Source: Prorocentrum cordatum (lineage: Eukaryota > Sar > Dinophyceae > Prorocentrales > Prorocentraceae). From it: 64,000 nucleotides of DNA. The notes under the pieces are model-generated. The model searched no databases. It was not told the origin of the DNA and saw nothing but the letters and a program-made list of their open reading frames with translations. The position numbers and the translations under genes were made by a program. Of the stretch, positions 29,081 through 40,947 are shown one piece after another; the stretch's first letter is position 1, and each line of letters opens with the position of its first letter. Where the stretch lies: contig CAUYUJ010003603.1 of the NCBI GenBank assembly GCA_963575745.1, forward strand, positions 245,140 to 309,139, written 5' to 3'.

Positions 29081-29879
29081 TCCTCCCGCCTCCCTCGTCG
29101 TTGTGGATTTCCCTGGGGAGCTTGCTTGCGCAGAGTCTTTTAGTGGGCTTCGGGTGTGGAGGCAAAGTCCGTCAGCAGTTGTTGAGCACGTTAGTGGTGG
29201 GAGGTTGTGTGCGCGAATGTGCTTCGGACGCTGTGATACACGCCTCGTGTACAAAACGCCGTGCATTGCAGAAGTACACGTCACGGTGCTTTTCGGCTTG
29301 ACTGTATGTCCTCTGCGGCCAGCTGCTAGTCACTCGCGTTCGCAGGAAGCGCAATTAGCGGCACGGTGTGTGACGTGGTGCGGGAAATTTACGGTCTACG
29401 CATGGAGCGACGGGTGTTGGGGAGGAGCGAGAGGAAGCCGTAGGAGAGTGAATGGCGGGAGAGAAAAGGATTTTGTACAGGGGGAGGAGATGGGGATAGG
29501 GGGGGTCACAAAGACGTGGCATGACCGGCCTTGCTCTTCATAATTTCCAGGCATCGTTCACGTCTGTTCAAGTGCCATGGCACGGTCAACAGATGGCGGC
29601 ATTCTCCGGGCCCCCCCCTCCTGCGAGGAACAAGAACCCTGTCAACATGCAGTACCTCTCCATTCGCGGGGCACCCTGACTGGCATGTCTTGAAGTCTTT
29701 GAGTCGAAGTTGCAACCACAGAACATTTTGTGTGTGCTTGTTGGTGTGGTCAGGCATGCTTGAGCACAGCAGCATTCGGGGAAGGGAGTTATCAGTTCTT
29801 TGGTACGAAACGAATGAATTCAAGATCCCGAAGGGCGTTTTGGCGTTTGCTGCACACTGGGCCATGCCAGAGTGCTCCT
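29081..29879. other. No gene seen
   Basis: Frames reach 250 codons (29531-30283, plus) with mixed composition, but I recognise no domain. The 3' third is CTTGGGGCC-type repeat, which argues against a gene. Confidence 0.45.
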
Positions 29880-30045
29880 TGATGGTCTCTCGGGCGCTTC
29901 TTGGAGCACCTGAGGGTTTCATGGGGACATCTTGGGGCCTCTGGAAGATCTTGAGGCCGTGTCTGACCCGTCTTGGGTCACATTGCAGCCGTTTTGGGCC
30001 GCTATTTGGCTATATCGGGGCCCGTCTTGGGACGCTCTGTGGAGC
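29880..30045 (+). repeat. Diverged 12-bp CTTGGGGCC-type repeat
   Basis: CATCTTGGGGCCTCTGG, GATCTTGAGGCCGTG, CGTCTTGGGTC, CGTTTTGGGCCG and CGTCTTGGGACG succeed each other at roughly 12- to 24-bp steps. Confidence 0.65.
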
Positions 30046-31749
30046 GCCGAAGAGCACAGCGTGGAGCAGGCAACATGACCGCGTTGCGAACCTAGGTGTT
30101 GTTTGGTATATTTCTGGAAATTGTAAGCTTTCTGAGGCAGTCTTTACCGGTACAATTGGTTGTAACGCTTGGTGTTTATCTTCCAGCTTGGATATACATA
30201 TTCGCATTTCAAAGCCGTGGTGGATGCATGTTGATTGGTTTGCCCCGATGGCATGGAAAGCGTTTGCATGGGCGTCACCCTGATTTAGCAGTCGCCAGGC
30301 CAACATTCGGTATTTCATCCTCCCAGATCATGCAGATCTGAACTACTTGCTCATCGATGACGCTCCCAAGCAGAATCCGCCGAAGTATCCGATTGGAAGC
30401 TTCAGGAGTTTTTTCTTATGTTGTCATGGCGAGCTGTTCGCATGATCTGCACATATGGCGTATCATGTTTTACGCTACATGAATGTGTCAGCCACTGCCA
30501 CGAAAGGGAATACTTCATCGAGTTGACAGTTCTACTGTTGTTACGCTTGTTACGCGGTAAGCGGCGGTCATGGTGATTGATTCGCCCACAGCAGATGTAA
30601 GCGGTAATGTTCGAATACATACGAGACGCTTGCAGTGTTGCATTTGCGACGTCGCCACGGGAAGGCGTTCGCAGGCACACGGTGCATGATTGCTTCAGAC
30701 ATGACGACGGTGGCGCGTTGATTCGAGATCGCCCGAAAGATTTGACGACGCGTTGACGACGCGTTGCGCTTTTAGGGGTAGGAGGTCACCTTCCCTCCCA
30801 GTCTCGCTGACGACGGGAGTGTGCGCCCCGCGCCGCTCCCGATCCCAGTTGTCCTTCCCCCCTGCGTCTTGTGGGTCGCCCGCCGGGGTGCAAAGGTGAC
30901 CGCGGCTCGTGGTCCGGGCTGCTTTCCCGGGGCGGCGCGCGGGCGCGCAGATCATCGCGCAAGTGCGAAGTCGGGCAGCGTGGGCACTCGCAAGATGCCA
31001 CACGTACATGGGCAGGCACACCACCGCCGCTAAGCCGTGCGTCCGCGTGGACGCGTCTGCAGGCACATACCATCAGCGTCACCCCAACATACTAATGGTA
31101 CTATGTGTGCGTCGCCCCCCCCCCCCCAGGGGCGACGCGCGCACCGAGAAATCTTTTAGTATATGCGTCAAGGCGGTCGCTTCCTGGCCACACCGCTCGG
31201 GAAACGATATACTACAAGATGGGTATACTATATGCTCGGGTCGAACGCGCGCCTCCAAGGATAACCTATGATACTAGTATGCCTTTGTGCGTCCCATACC
31301 AGACAGCGGAATACGCACGGCGCGGCCAGTTTGGGCGAGAGTTGGTTGCACGTGTGGTTAGATGTTGCTTCGGCGCTTTGCACATCCATGGCCGTATACA
31401 CTGGCCCTCCGCACGTGTTGCCAGTGCGTGGTGTCGTGCTGCTCCACATGTCCAAACCCCAGACGTCTTGACTTTTCAGCAAGTGAAGTGCGCGCCATAC
31501 TTTCCAACATTTTTCCCAGCACCGCTTCTGATAGCCCCAGCATTTGAGAACCGCGTCTGCACACTTTTACTATCGCAAGTGCTACACATATTTGACAACA
31601 CGTCTTTTCAGCACGCTGGGAGGAAGTCGGGCGGGGGGTACGAACAGCATGACGGACCAGCCGCAACCCGTTCGTTCAAATTCCAACCGATCAGACAAAT
31701 TTTCAATTGGCCGCAAAGCCGATTAGTACCAGTCGCAAACGGCCTCCGT
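30046..31749. other. No gene seen
   Basis: Less GC-rich than most of the window. The longest plus frame (31105-31878) has no recognisable motif. No repeat pattern was found by eye. Confidence 0.5.
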
Positions 31750-32700
31750 AAGCTGTGCTACAGGGTTCTCATTGTGGAGCGTTACAGTACATTCCACAAT
31801 TCACATGCAATTTTGACATGTGAACATGTGTTCTGGGAGGCAGCAGGAGTGCCAGAGTTTGAGTTGGTACCGTCCTAACCCGTTCCGTTTGGGAGTTGTG
31901 CAGCGTTCTAATTGCTCAGCGATCCATGGTCGCACTGGGACTCGATGGTTTTCGTATGAGAAGTGTTCACAGTTTCGTACGACACCTGTCGAATGGCGTC
32001 CAGTGAATGCGTGTTTCGTATGGATGTTGTATGCGTTGGTTCGGACAGGTGTGTATACGCCATCAGATTGCAACACACACGTGAAATGCAGATAACCATC
32101 AGAGAGTAGTTGAGGTCCAACTGTCAACTGGTAAACAGTGCGCATCATTCATAGGGTACCTAGGGTTAGCATGTGCCATCACAATGTACTCATTGTACAT
32201 GCGTACAGATTTTACATGGGAAGTGTAGATGTCATGTGAGAGTTTGAAGTTTCTCGAATTCTGGCGCAATGCCAGTCCACTATTCACATGTTATGCTGCA
32301 ATTTCTCGCGCGGGGACTTTACAGCTGCCAGCTGGGAGCTGTCAGTCTGTTGTATGCGAGTTGACTAGGGCCGCGTTGTGATGAAAGTTGTACAGTGTTC
32401 ACTTGAGATGTGTGATCGGCTTCTTATGGCATGCAAATGAAACATGATGAGTTTGCGCTGGGGAATCGTAGAAGCTGTCACACCGTAATTGGTTTGGGTC
32501 CATATGAGATCCGTACTTCCCCGAGAATTGTATAGTGTTAGACTTGTACTTGCATGGTGTTCGAATAACAAGTGTGCAGTGTTCATGTGTATATGTGTAT
32601 TGGTACCACACGAGGTCTGCATAGATGTCAGTTCCCGGATTGTGCAGAGCCCATATGGGAGTAGCAAGTGTTTTAGCTGATATTGTAGTGGCCTTCGGCC
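31750..32700. repeat. AT-richer stretch with weakly repeated GTGTTCA / CATATGAGA words
   Basis: Words such as AAGTGTTCACAGT, CAGTGTTCA, TCGTATGAGAAG and CATATGAGATCC recur without a clear period. It may be an old satellite. No gene. Confidence 0.3.
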
Positions 32701-32879
32701 AGTGCCGCCGATCCGGGGCGCTCCGACTGACGTGATCCTTCTTCGCCCTCGTCCCTCCTCTCTTTTTCCCTCCCCTCCTCTCACTCAGCATTTATCCAGT
32801 GGCCGTCGGCCTATCCCGCCATCGTGCGTGGTTGGTGGGTCAGAGGCCTCATGGATGCTGATTGGGATCTCGTGGTTGG

Positions 32880-33055
32880 CTGGGACTTCTGGGGGCCTCT
32901 TGGGCGCCTCTTGGGGCTTCTTGGGGGCCTCTTGGGCCTCTTGGGGCCACTAGAGGGCCTCTTGGGGGTCTCTTGGGAGCCTCTTGGGGCTTCTTGGGGG
33001 CCTCTTCTGCGCCCCTTGGGGCCTCTTGGAGGCCTCCTCGGAGCCTCTTGGTGCG
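32880..33055 (+). repeat. 12-bp CCTCTTGGGGGC repeat, well preserved
   Basis: The cleanest copy of the CTTGGGGCC family: CTCTTGGGGC-type units at close to 12-bp steps for about 170 bp. Its translations have a four-residue Leu-Gly-Ala-Ser period. Confidence 0.8.
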
Positions 33056-33441
33056 GGAGGGGTGGTACTCGAGTTCGGAACCCCCTCGGAGGCCACGATC
33101 CTTGTGAGGGGTGTCAAAAAACGCATCCGCCGGAAACTCGCACCCCCCCCCCCCCCCACCCCCCCTTCCCCGGCAGAGCCACCCCGGCAACCCCCCCAGA
33201 GGCTGAGGCTCAGCCTCGAGGCTGTAGCTGAGACTCCTTGAAACTCACACGCCGGATCGGCGGATTTGTACGCGTGTGGTTTGAGATGTGTATGGCTTGA
33301 GATTGCGCGACGCAGCATGCATCTAATTTGGGAACCCCAAAAAGAGGAACCGGCAGGGGTTCTATCACGGGCCCATTCCTGGGAAATGCAGTTCCAAAAC
33401 AGGTGTTCGTTCTCATCCCTCGACGGAGGTCCCCGACGACA

Positions 33442-33449
33442 GACGACGT

Positions 33450-33525
<76 letters not shown>
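33442..33525 (+). repeat. (GAC)n microsatellite
   Basis: About 27 GAC triplets; poly-Asp, poly-Thr or poly-Val/Ser translations on the two strands are artefacts. Confidence 0.98.
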
Positions 33526-33764
33526 CCGTCGGGCGCGGCGGCCGCCAGGGGCCGCGGCAGGGGGCGCGGCGGCGGTGGCCGCGGCGGCGGTGGCAAGGGC
33601 GGGGGGCGCTGAGGCGCGCACCGGCAGGGGGCTCCCGACGGCGCGCTCCGGGGCCTCCCAGGCAGCTGGCGGCTCGAACAAAAGTCGAGGCGGCCAGTTT
33701 TTTGCCACTGTTGGGCCGCGCATCGCCTCCTCTCCCACGGCTGCAGCGGCGCGGGCACCCATAT

Positions 33765-34080
33765 GGAGAAGGAGGAGGAGGAGGAGGAGGAGGAGGAGGA
33801 GGAGGGAAGGAGGAGGAGGAGGAGGAGGAGGAGGAGGAGGAGGAGGAGAGCAGAGGAGGAGGGGAGGAGGAGGAGGAGGAGGAGGAGGAGGAGGAGGAGG
33901 AGGAGGAGGAGGAGGAGGAGGAGGAGGAGGATGGGCAGGAGGAGGAGGAGGAGGCGGAGGAGGAGGCGGAGGCGGAGGCGATGGAGGAGGAGGAGGAGGA
34001 GGCGGGAAGCGGGAGGCGGGAGGCGGGAGGCAGGAGGAGGGGGAGGCGGGAGGCGGGGGAGGTGGATGAGAGGATGAGGA
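33765..34080 (+). repeat. (GGA)n microsatellite, ~315 bp
   Basis: Nearly pure AGG/GGA with a few GCG interruptions; a long purine-only strand. Confidence 0.97.
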
Positions 34081-34299
34081 GAAGCAGCATGACTGGAAGG
34101 AGTGGCAGGAGTAGGAGGAGCGAGGAGGGAGAGAGGAGGAAGAAGGAGGCAGTGGGGAAGGACGTGGAGGAGAGACGACATTCACGGCCCGACGAGGAGG
34201 AATGGGAGGAAGAAATCCTCCTCCAACTCTGCAAGGGAAGACGCTGCCCTGTGACAAAGAGCTTCTCTGAGAGCTAGCGGGAAAGTTTCCAGGATAAGT

Positions 34300-34515
34300 A
34301 ATTACTTGCCGCGGGGATCCACATATGTGCATCTCATACTCCTGACAAGTCTCGCTGACGAACCCTGAGTGTGTTGGGTGTGAGAGTGAGTCTGCGTGGA
34401 CGACGGACGACGGGCGTGACAACGATGACGGCGACAGCGACGACTTCAGTGGCGTCCTCCTCCTCCTTCTCCTCCTCCTCCTCTGGGCATCGGGCAAGAG
34501 AGATGAGGTTAGCAC
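34300..34515 (+). repeat. Spacer repeat E, copy 1
   Basis: Shared order with copies at 44910 and 47820: CATATGTGCATCTCATACTC, a TCTCGC(T/C)G box, GGGTGTGAGAGTGAGTC, GCGT(G/A)GACGAC, GACAGCGACGACTTCAGTGG, then CTCCTCCTCC. It adjoins a 16-bp array on its right, as the other copies do. Confidence 0.75.
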
Positions 34516-34639
34516 AAGTAGAAGAGCGAGGGAGCATTGAACAACCAGAAGAGAGAAGACTGATTGAATATGAGCGTGAATGGTCTGAGTTTGAGTTAGA
34601 CTGAGAGTGGGAGACCCCGGGTATTGGTTGAGTGTGCAT

Positions 34640-35030
34640 AGTCGTGTGAGTGAGTCTAGGTATGAGAAAGTCTGCGTACGAGTGAGTCTGAGTATGCGTA
34701 GGTATGAGTATGAGTGAGTCCCAGCGAGAGTGAGTCTGAGTGTGGGTAAGTCTGAGTGAGAGTGGGTCTGAGAATGAGTTGTTGAGTAGGAGTTTGCGTC
34801 TGCGTAGGTCTGACTACGAGTGGTTCTGGAAGTGGGTGAGTCTCAGTGTGACTGAGCCTGGATGTGAGTAAGTCTGAGGGTGGGTTAGTCTGAGTATGAG
34901 TATAATGACTCTGAGTCTGACTACGAGTGTGTCTGAATACGAGTGAGTTTGGGCATAAGTGAGTCTGACAGTGAGTGAGCCTGAGTATGGTTGAGTCTGA
35001 GTGTGATGAGTGAGTTTGAGCGAAGGAAAG
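34640..35030 (+). repeat. 16-bp GAGTCTGAGTATGAGT array
   Basis: Diverged units of GAGTCTGAGTRTGAGT. Three units make 48 bp, so translations repeat every 16 residues (Thr-His-Thr-Gln, Ser-Asp-Ser-Leu). Not a gene. Confidence 0.85.
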
Positions 35031-35204
35031 GTACTGATGAGTAACACTGGGTGTGAACGCGGTTGACTGAGGAGGAGGGGGAGGTGAGTGAACGAGTGAG
35101 GTCCCGTCTAGGTAACACAAGTCCACAGATACGCTTGGGGAGCCGAAACAGGCAAAACGCCTGAGGAATTCTCACAGTATGGGCGCAAACGGGCCCGTGC
35201 AATA

Positions 35205-35745
35205 CCCCTCTGGCGGCCCACCCGTGGTGTGATGAAACTAGCGTTTCGCCTGACACGTCCTCAAAACCTGCTCTGCAAGCAAACGATGTTCAGTGTCATG
35301 ATGTTCAGCACCCAGGCAGGCCAACCGCTTGAGACATCCCCGCGCTCAGGGAGCGAACGGGCCCGTGCAATACCCGCTGCTGGCTCACCCTTGGAATGCT
35401 GAAACCAGCGCCTCGCCTGAGACATCCCGACAATCTGCTGTGGCAGCAACGATGTTGAGCGCCCCAACTGGCACACCGCTTGAGACATCCCCACAATCTG
35501 GGCGCGACTGGGCCCGTGCAATGTCCCGTGGCGGCTTCCCCTGTGAGTGCTGAAACCAGCGCTTCGCCCCCGACATGCTCACACTTTGCTTTCATAGCAA
35601 AGGATGTGGAGCACCGAGACGGGCAAACCGCTGGCGACCTCCCCACAAACTGGGCTCGAACAGACCCGTGCAGCACCGCCAGGCGGCTCCCCGTTGGGGT
35701 GCTGAAACGGGCGCCTCGCTCGGCAGACACACTCACACTCGATGT
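35205..35745 (+). repeat. ~150-bp dimeric satellite S150, array 1
   Basis: Units contain GCTGAAACCAGCGC(C/T)TCGCC, GACAT(C/G), AGCAA(C/A)GATGTTGAGC and CTTGAGACATCCCCACAATC, then GGGCGCGAACGGGCCCGTGC. Two related halves of about 75 bp share GAGACATCC-CA-AATCTG. Confidence 0.85.
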
Positions 35746-35789
35746 GCGCGAGTGATTCTGAGTATCGTGATTGAGTCTGAGTGGTGAGG

Positions 35790-35879
35790 AATTACTAATA
35801 CTACTAGTACTACTAGTACTACTACTACGACTACTACTACTACTACTATTATTACTACTACTACTACTACTACTACTAT

Positions 35880-35936
<57 letters not shown>

Positions 35937-35968
35937 GACTACTACTGATACTATTACTACTACTACTA

Positions 35969-36056
<88 letters not shown>

Positions 36057-36312
36057 GGCTACCACTACCACTACCACTACACACACTACTACTACTACTA
36101 CTACTACTACTTACTGCTGCTACTACTTATAACTACTACTATACTATTACTATTACTACTACTACTCCTACTACTACTACACTATTACCTCTTTACACTA
36201 CTACTTACTACTACTTACTTACTTACTACTACTATGATACTACTACTAGTACTTCTACTGTTATGTATACTTCTACTACTGCTACTACTACTCATAATAG
36301 TACTACAAGTAT

Positions 36313-36351
<39 letters not shown>

Positions 36352-36501
36352 AACTACTACTACTACTACTGCTATTGTCAATGCTACTGCAGCTGCTGCT
36401 NNNNNNNNNNNNNNNNNNNNNNNNNNNNNNNNNNNNNNNNNNNNNNNNNNNNNNNNNNNNNNNNNNNNNNNNNNNNNNNNNNNNNNNNNNNNNNNNNNNN
36501 G

Positions 36502-36564
<63 letters not shown>

Positions 36565-36596
36565 ACTAACCACGACTACTACCACCACCAGTACTC

Positions 36597-36642
<46 letters not shown>

Positions 36643-37035
36643 GACTACTGTTACTACCACCACCACCACGTCTAGTCCTAGTCGAATTACTACTGCTACA
36701 GCTACTACTACTACTGCCATTACTACTACTACTACTACTACTACTAACGCCTAATATCCTACTTACGACCCTTCACATACCACTAAGTACTTACTAACTA
36801 ATAACGACTACTACTAATACTACACTAATACTACCACTTCTACTAACTAGCATACACTACTACGTATTAATACGTACTACTACGACCACTACTACTATAC
36901 TACTACTAACTACTAACTATACTAACGACTACTACTACTACTACTATATACTTACTACTACTACTACTACTACGACTACGACTACGACTACGATTACTAC
37001 TACTACTACTACGACTACTACTACTACTACTATTG

Positions 37036-37066
<31 letters not shown>

Positions 37067-37154
37067 CACTACCACTACCACTACCACTACGACTACTACT
37101 AACACTGCTCCCTCTATTCTTTCTCCGACTGCGACGACGACGACTACTACTACG

Positions 37155-37186
<32 letters not shown>

Positions 37187-37187
37187 G

Positions 37188-37220
<33 letters not shown>

Positions 37221-37274
37221 GCTACTACTACTACTTCTACTACTACTGCTACTACTACCACTACTACTATACTG

Positions 37275-37327
<53 letters not shown>

Positions 37328-37393
37328 GCTACTACTACTACTACTGCTGCTACTACTACCACTACTACTATACTGCTACTACTGCTACTACTG

Positions 37394-37430
<37 letters not shown>

Positions 37431-37432
37431 CA
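35790..37432 (+). repeat. Large (CTA)n microsatellite with assembly gap
   Basis: CTA/ACT triplets with scattered CTG, ACC and ACG variants on both sides of 100 N (36401-36500). The true length is unknown. Poly-Leu, poly-Thr, poly-Tyr and, on the other strand, poly-Val or poly-Ser frames here are artefacts. Confidence 0.98.
36401..36500. other. Assembly gap of 100 N
   Basis: Exactly 100 N, a conventional placeholder, inside the CTA microsatellite. Confidence 1.
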
Positions 37433-37735
37433 GACTGAGTATGAGTACGTATGAGCACGAGTGGAACTGAGGGTGAGTGAGTCTGAATATGGACTGTCCC
37501 GCGTGTTAGTGAGTCTCAGTGCGACTGAGTCTGAGTATGAGCGGGTCTGAGTGCGAGTGAGTCCGAGAGTGATGGGTCTGCTCGTCAGTGGGAGAGTGAG
37601 TGAGTCTGAATATGAGTGAGTCTGAGTGTGAGCCAGTCGGAGTGTGAGTGAGTCTGAGGGTGAGTGCGTCTGAGTATGGGTGAGTCTGAGTATGGGTGAG
37701 TTTGAGGATGAGTTAGTCCGAGTGTGAGGGCGAAT
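37433..37735 (+). repeat. 16-bp GAGTCTGAG array
   Basis: Same 16-bp unit as at 34640; bridges the CTA tract and the next S150 array. Confidence 0.85.
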
Positions 37736-38650
37736 GTCGTACCCACTGGCGCTCCCCCTTTGGAGAGTACTGGAACCAGCGCCTCGCATGCGACATCCGC
37801 ATAATCTGTTTCGGATGTGGGAGATGCTGGGCACGCAAACAGGCAGAACGCCCGAGACGTCCCCATAAGCTGATCGCGCACGTGCGAATGTCATACCCCC
37901 TGGCGCTCCACTTTGGGATTGCTGAAACTGGCGCCTCTCCAGAGACATGCGCAACATCTGCTCCGAAAACAAAGTGTGTCGAGCATCCAAACAGGCAAAC
38001 CGCCTGAGACATCCCCACAATCTGGTCGCGAACGAGCCCGTGCAATACCCCCTGCCAGCTTACGCTTGGCGTGTTGGAACCAGCGTTTCGCCTGAGACAT
38101 CTTCACAACCTGCTGCGACAGCAAACGATGTTCAGCACCCGAACAGGCAAACCGCCCGAGACATCCCCACAATATGGGCGCGAACGGGCCTGTGACATTT
38201 TCAGAATTTGTTCCGGAAGCAGAGGATATTACGGTCCGTAACAGACGCCAGTATTTGTGTGCCCCACCCTGGGCGCCCCCCCTCTGAGGAGTGTGAAAGC
38301 AGCGTCTCGCCGAAGACATGTTCAGAATCTGTTCCGACAACAGAAGATGCCACGGTCCGAAACAGGCAAACCGCATGGGACACCCCCGCAAACTGGAGTG
38401 TCCGCATCCTTGGCGCCCCCCTTCATAGGAATGCTGAAACCAGTGCCTCGCCTGAGACATCTTCAGAATCTGCTCCGAAAGCAGGGGAAGTTACGGTCCG
38501 GAACAGGCAAACCGCCTGACACAATCCCACAATTTGGGCGCGAACCTCGGAGTGGCTTGACCCCGAATGCTACGCCTGCTAAATCGCGGGCAGCATTGGA
38601 CAGCCAAAGGTGCACATCCTACGGTACGGCTCGTAACATGCAAACCGCTT
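37736..38650 (+). repeat. S150 satellite, array 2
   Basis: Unit starts near 37771, 37922 and 38074 are 151-152 bp apart; later starts near 38293 and 38433 show one irregular step. The array ends with a TGCTACGCCTGCTAAATCGC junction at 38568-38587. Confidence 0.88.
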
Positions 38651-38930
38651 GAGTGATTATGAGCATGAGCGAATCTGAGTATGAGAGGAGTACGAGTGAG
38701 AGCTAGTCTGAGTAAGACTGGGTCCGAGAGTGAGTGAGTCTGAATGTGAGTGATGTTGAGTGTACTGAGTCTGAGTATGAGAGAGTATGAGTAGGAGCGA
38801 GTTTGAATATGAGTGAGTCCGAGAGTGAGTGAGTCTGAGTGTGAGTGAGTTTGAGTGTACTGAGTCTGAACAGGAGTGAGTCTGAGCATGAGTGAGTCTG
38901 AGCATGGGTGAGGCTGAAGAAGACGAGAAG
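38651..38930 (+). repeat. 16-bp GAGTCTGAG array
   Basis: Diverged 16-bp units as elsewhere. Confidence 0.85.
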
Positions 38931-38974
38931 GAATCGACGCGGTTTAAACAATCACAATAATCCATTCTTAGGAT

Positions 38975-39245
38975 ATGCTGAATAGAAAAGCACATCGCCT
39001 GAGATATCCCCACAATCTGGGCGCGAACGGGCCCATGCAGTATCCCTTGGCGGTTCCCCCTGTGGGTGCTGAAACCAGCGCCTGGCCTGAGACGTCCTCC
39101 CAATCTGTTCCGAAAGCGAAGGATGGTGTGCATCCAAACGGACAAACCGCTTGAGACATCCACGCATTCTGGGCGCGAGCGGGCCCGTGCAATACCACCA
39201 TGGCGGCTCCCCATTATGTTGTTGAAGCCAGCGCCTCGTTTCGAG
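38975..39245 (+). repeat. S150 satellite, array 3
   Basis: Almost two units, with GCTGAAACCAGCGCCTGGCC and TTGAGACATCCACGCATTCT blocks. Confidence 0.85.
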
Positions 39246-39660
39246 GGGAGGTTCGCGCCGAGGTTTGAGCCTCAAGACTCGAGGGCTACCTTTCCAGCAC
39301 ATATCCTCCTCCTTGCTGGCCAGCTAGAGCAGTATTACGGTTTCGCTACCTCTCCAACAATAATATCATCTTCTTTCTGCTGAATGACAGGAAAGGTAAC
39401 CTTGCCAGACCGCCTCTCCAACGAATATCTCCCCCACCCCTCTAAGTAGCTAGAGCGATAATCATTCCAGGCTACTTCTTCAACACATCCCCCACCCCCA
39501 CCCCCTTTTCCTCTCTCATTGGAGGAATCTCTCTTTTCATATTCTATCCCAGGCACCTGTCATTATCGTCTTTTTGGACAAACTCGAGCGATTACTCGTT
39601 TCAGGCCACCTGTTCAACTAATTCTTGACGCTTCGCGTATCCTCACCAGCCCATCCAGAA
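39246..39660 (+). repeat. ~75-bp CTAGAGCG / CCTCTCCAAC repeat
   Basis: Units contain AGCTAGAGCGATAATC, CAGGCTACCTCTCCAACAAT and ATCTCCTCC(C/A)CC. About five units are present here, with diverged ones at 41845-42010 and 44110-44180. Confidence 0.65.
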
Positions 39661-39778
39661 ACGATCAGCAGGGGAGTTGGTGAATCAGGGGCGGCAGTAC
39701 GCATGCAGTCGCGCAGCTGTCTTCGGGAACACAAGGATTTCACATAGCTTCCCGCATTGAAGTTTAAGATGAACAACA

Positions 39779-40947
39779 GTGCAAGCTACGATGGTGTTTC
39801 GATGAGGGGTGAGGGGTGGTTCGATGACTCGTAATGGCTGTTGCACTGAGTTGCATCTTAAACTCGCATGCATTTCGAAACTTGGGGCATCTTGGGGTTA
39901 CCGTGTGGTTCTCTTGGGGCCCTCTTGGGGCCCTCCTGGAGCTCTTTCTTGGCGGTGGTGGTGGTACTGCTGCTGGTGGTGGTGCTTGTGCTGCTGCTGA
40001 TGCCGATGCTGGTGTGGCGGTGCTTCAGCTCGGGCCATCTTGGGGGGGGGGGGAGAGGGAGAGGAGGAGGACGACAACAGGAGAAGGAGGAGGGAGGGGA
40101 GGAGGAGGAGCAGGAATGCGGCACGAGGAGGATGAAGAGGAGGAGGGAGGAAGTAGGAAGGGTGGAAGGGAGGAACAGACAATGACAAGGATGACCAGAA
40201 GTCGGGCGTTGTGGATATAGTGTGGTGAGGGGTCCTCCGAAGATTCGTAATGCCATATTGGCGCCATCTTGGGGCTCTCCTGGGATTCTCTCGGGGCGCT
40301 CTTGGGGCTCTGTCGGTGGTTCTGGGGGCCTTCTTGGGGCTCTTTGGGGATGCCTGCGGGGCCTCTTGGGGCCGTCTTAGACCCTTTCGCTAAGACAAGA
40401 GGGGGGGGTCCTTAAGTCGGACCCCCCCCATCGGATGTTCAAAAGTGCCGTCCTTGGGCCATATTGGCCCATTCTTGCAGCGCTCTTGGGCGCTCTTGGG
40501 GCCGCCTTGGTGCCCTGTCGGACCCCATTATGGGGGCTATCTTGGACCGTCTTGGGGCCATCTTGAGGCCTGACGGGCCCATCGGAGGCGAAACAGCGAG
40601 AAGGCAAAACACGTTAGCTGTCCTTAGGTGTTTGAATGACTTTGGCCTCTTGGGGGGGTCCTCGGAGGCATCGGACAGCACTTGAAACCGTCCTGGGGCC
40701 GTCTTGAGGCCCATTGGACGTGTGTCGGAGGCTATCTTGACGCATCTACCGCTATCTTGGGCCATCTTGCAGGCCATCTTGCGTTCTTTGAGGCCCTCTT
40801 GGAGCCATCATGGGCCATCCTGGACGATGCTATGCCCCTCCCCCGTCCAAACGCATGAACGAACGGGAGGTAAGCCTCCCGAGCAGGGAACGGAAGGAGG
40901 TTGAAACAGGACACGCTCTAGGCCACCTGCGCCCAGAGGGCTGGTGC
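39779..40947 (+). repeat. ~1-kb tandem duplication, unit 1
   Basis: Starts GTGCAAGCTACGATGGTG. It runs through CTTGGGGCC-type repeat, a GGGTCCTTAAGTCGGACCCC hairpin at 40398-40428, AGGCGAAACAGCGAGAAGGC and CCTCCCGAGCAGGGAA, and ends GCGCCCAGAGGGCTGG. Compared with unit 2 it carries about 300 bp of extra triplet and purine repeat (39950-40250). No gene. Confidence 0.85.

Noticed and set aside
32950-34515. 521-codon minus frame and several 200-320-codon companions
   Set aside because: Poly-Pro, poly-Leu, poly-Ser and poly-Val translations of the (GGA)n and (GAC)n tracts.
35733-37470. Long Leu-, Thr-, Tyr-, Ser- and Val-repeat frames on both strands
   Set aside because: All are readings of the (CTA)n microsatellite, some crossing the N gap.
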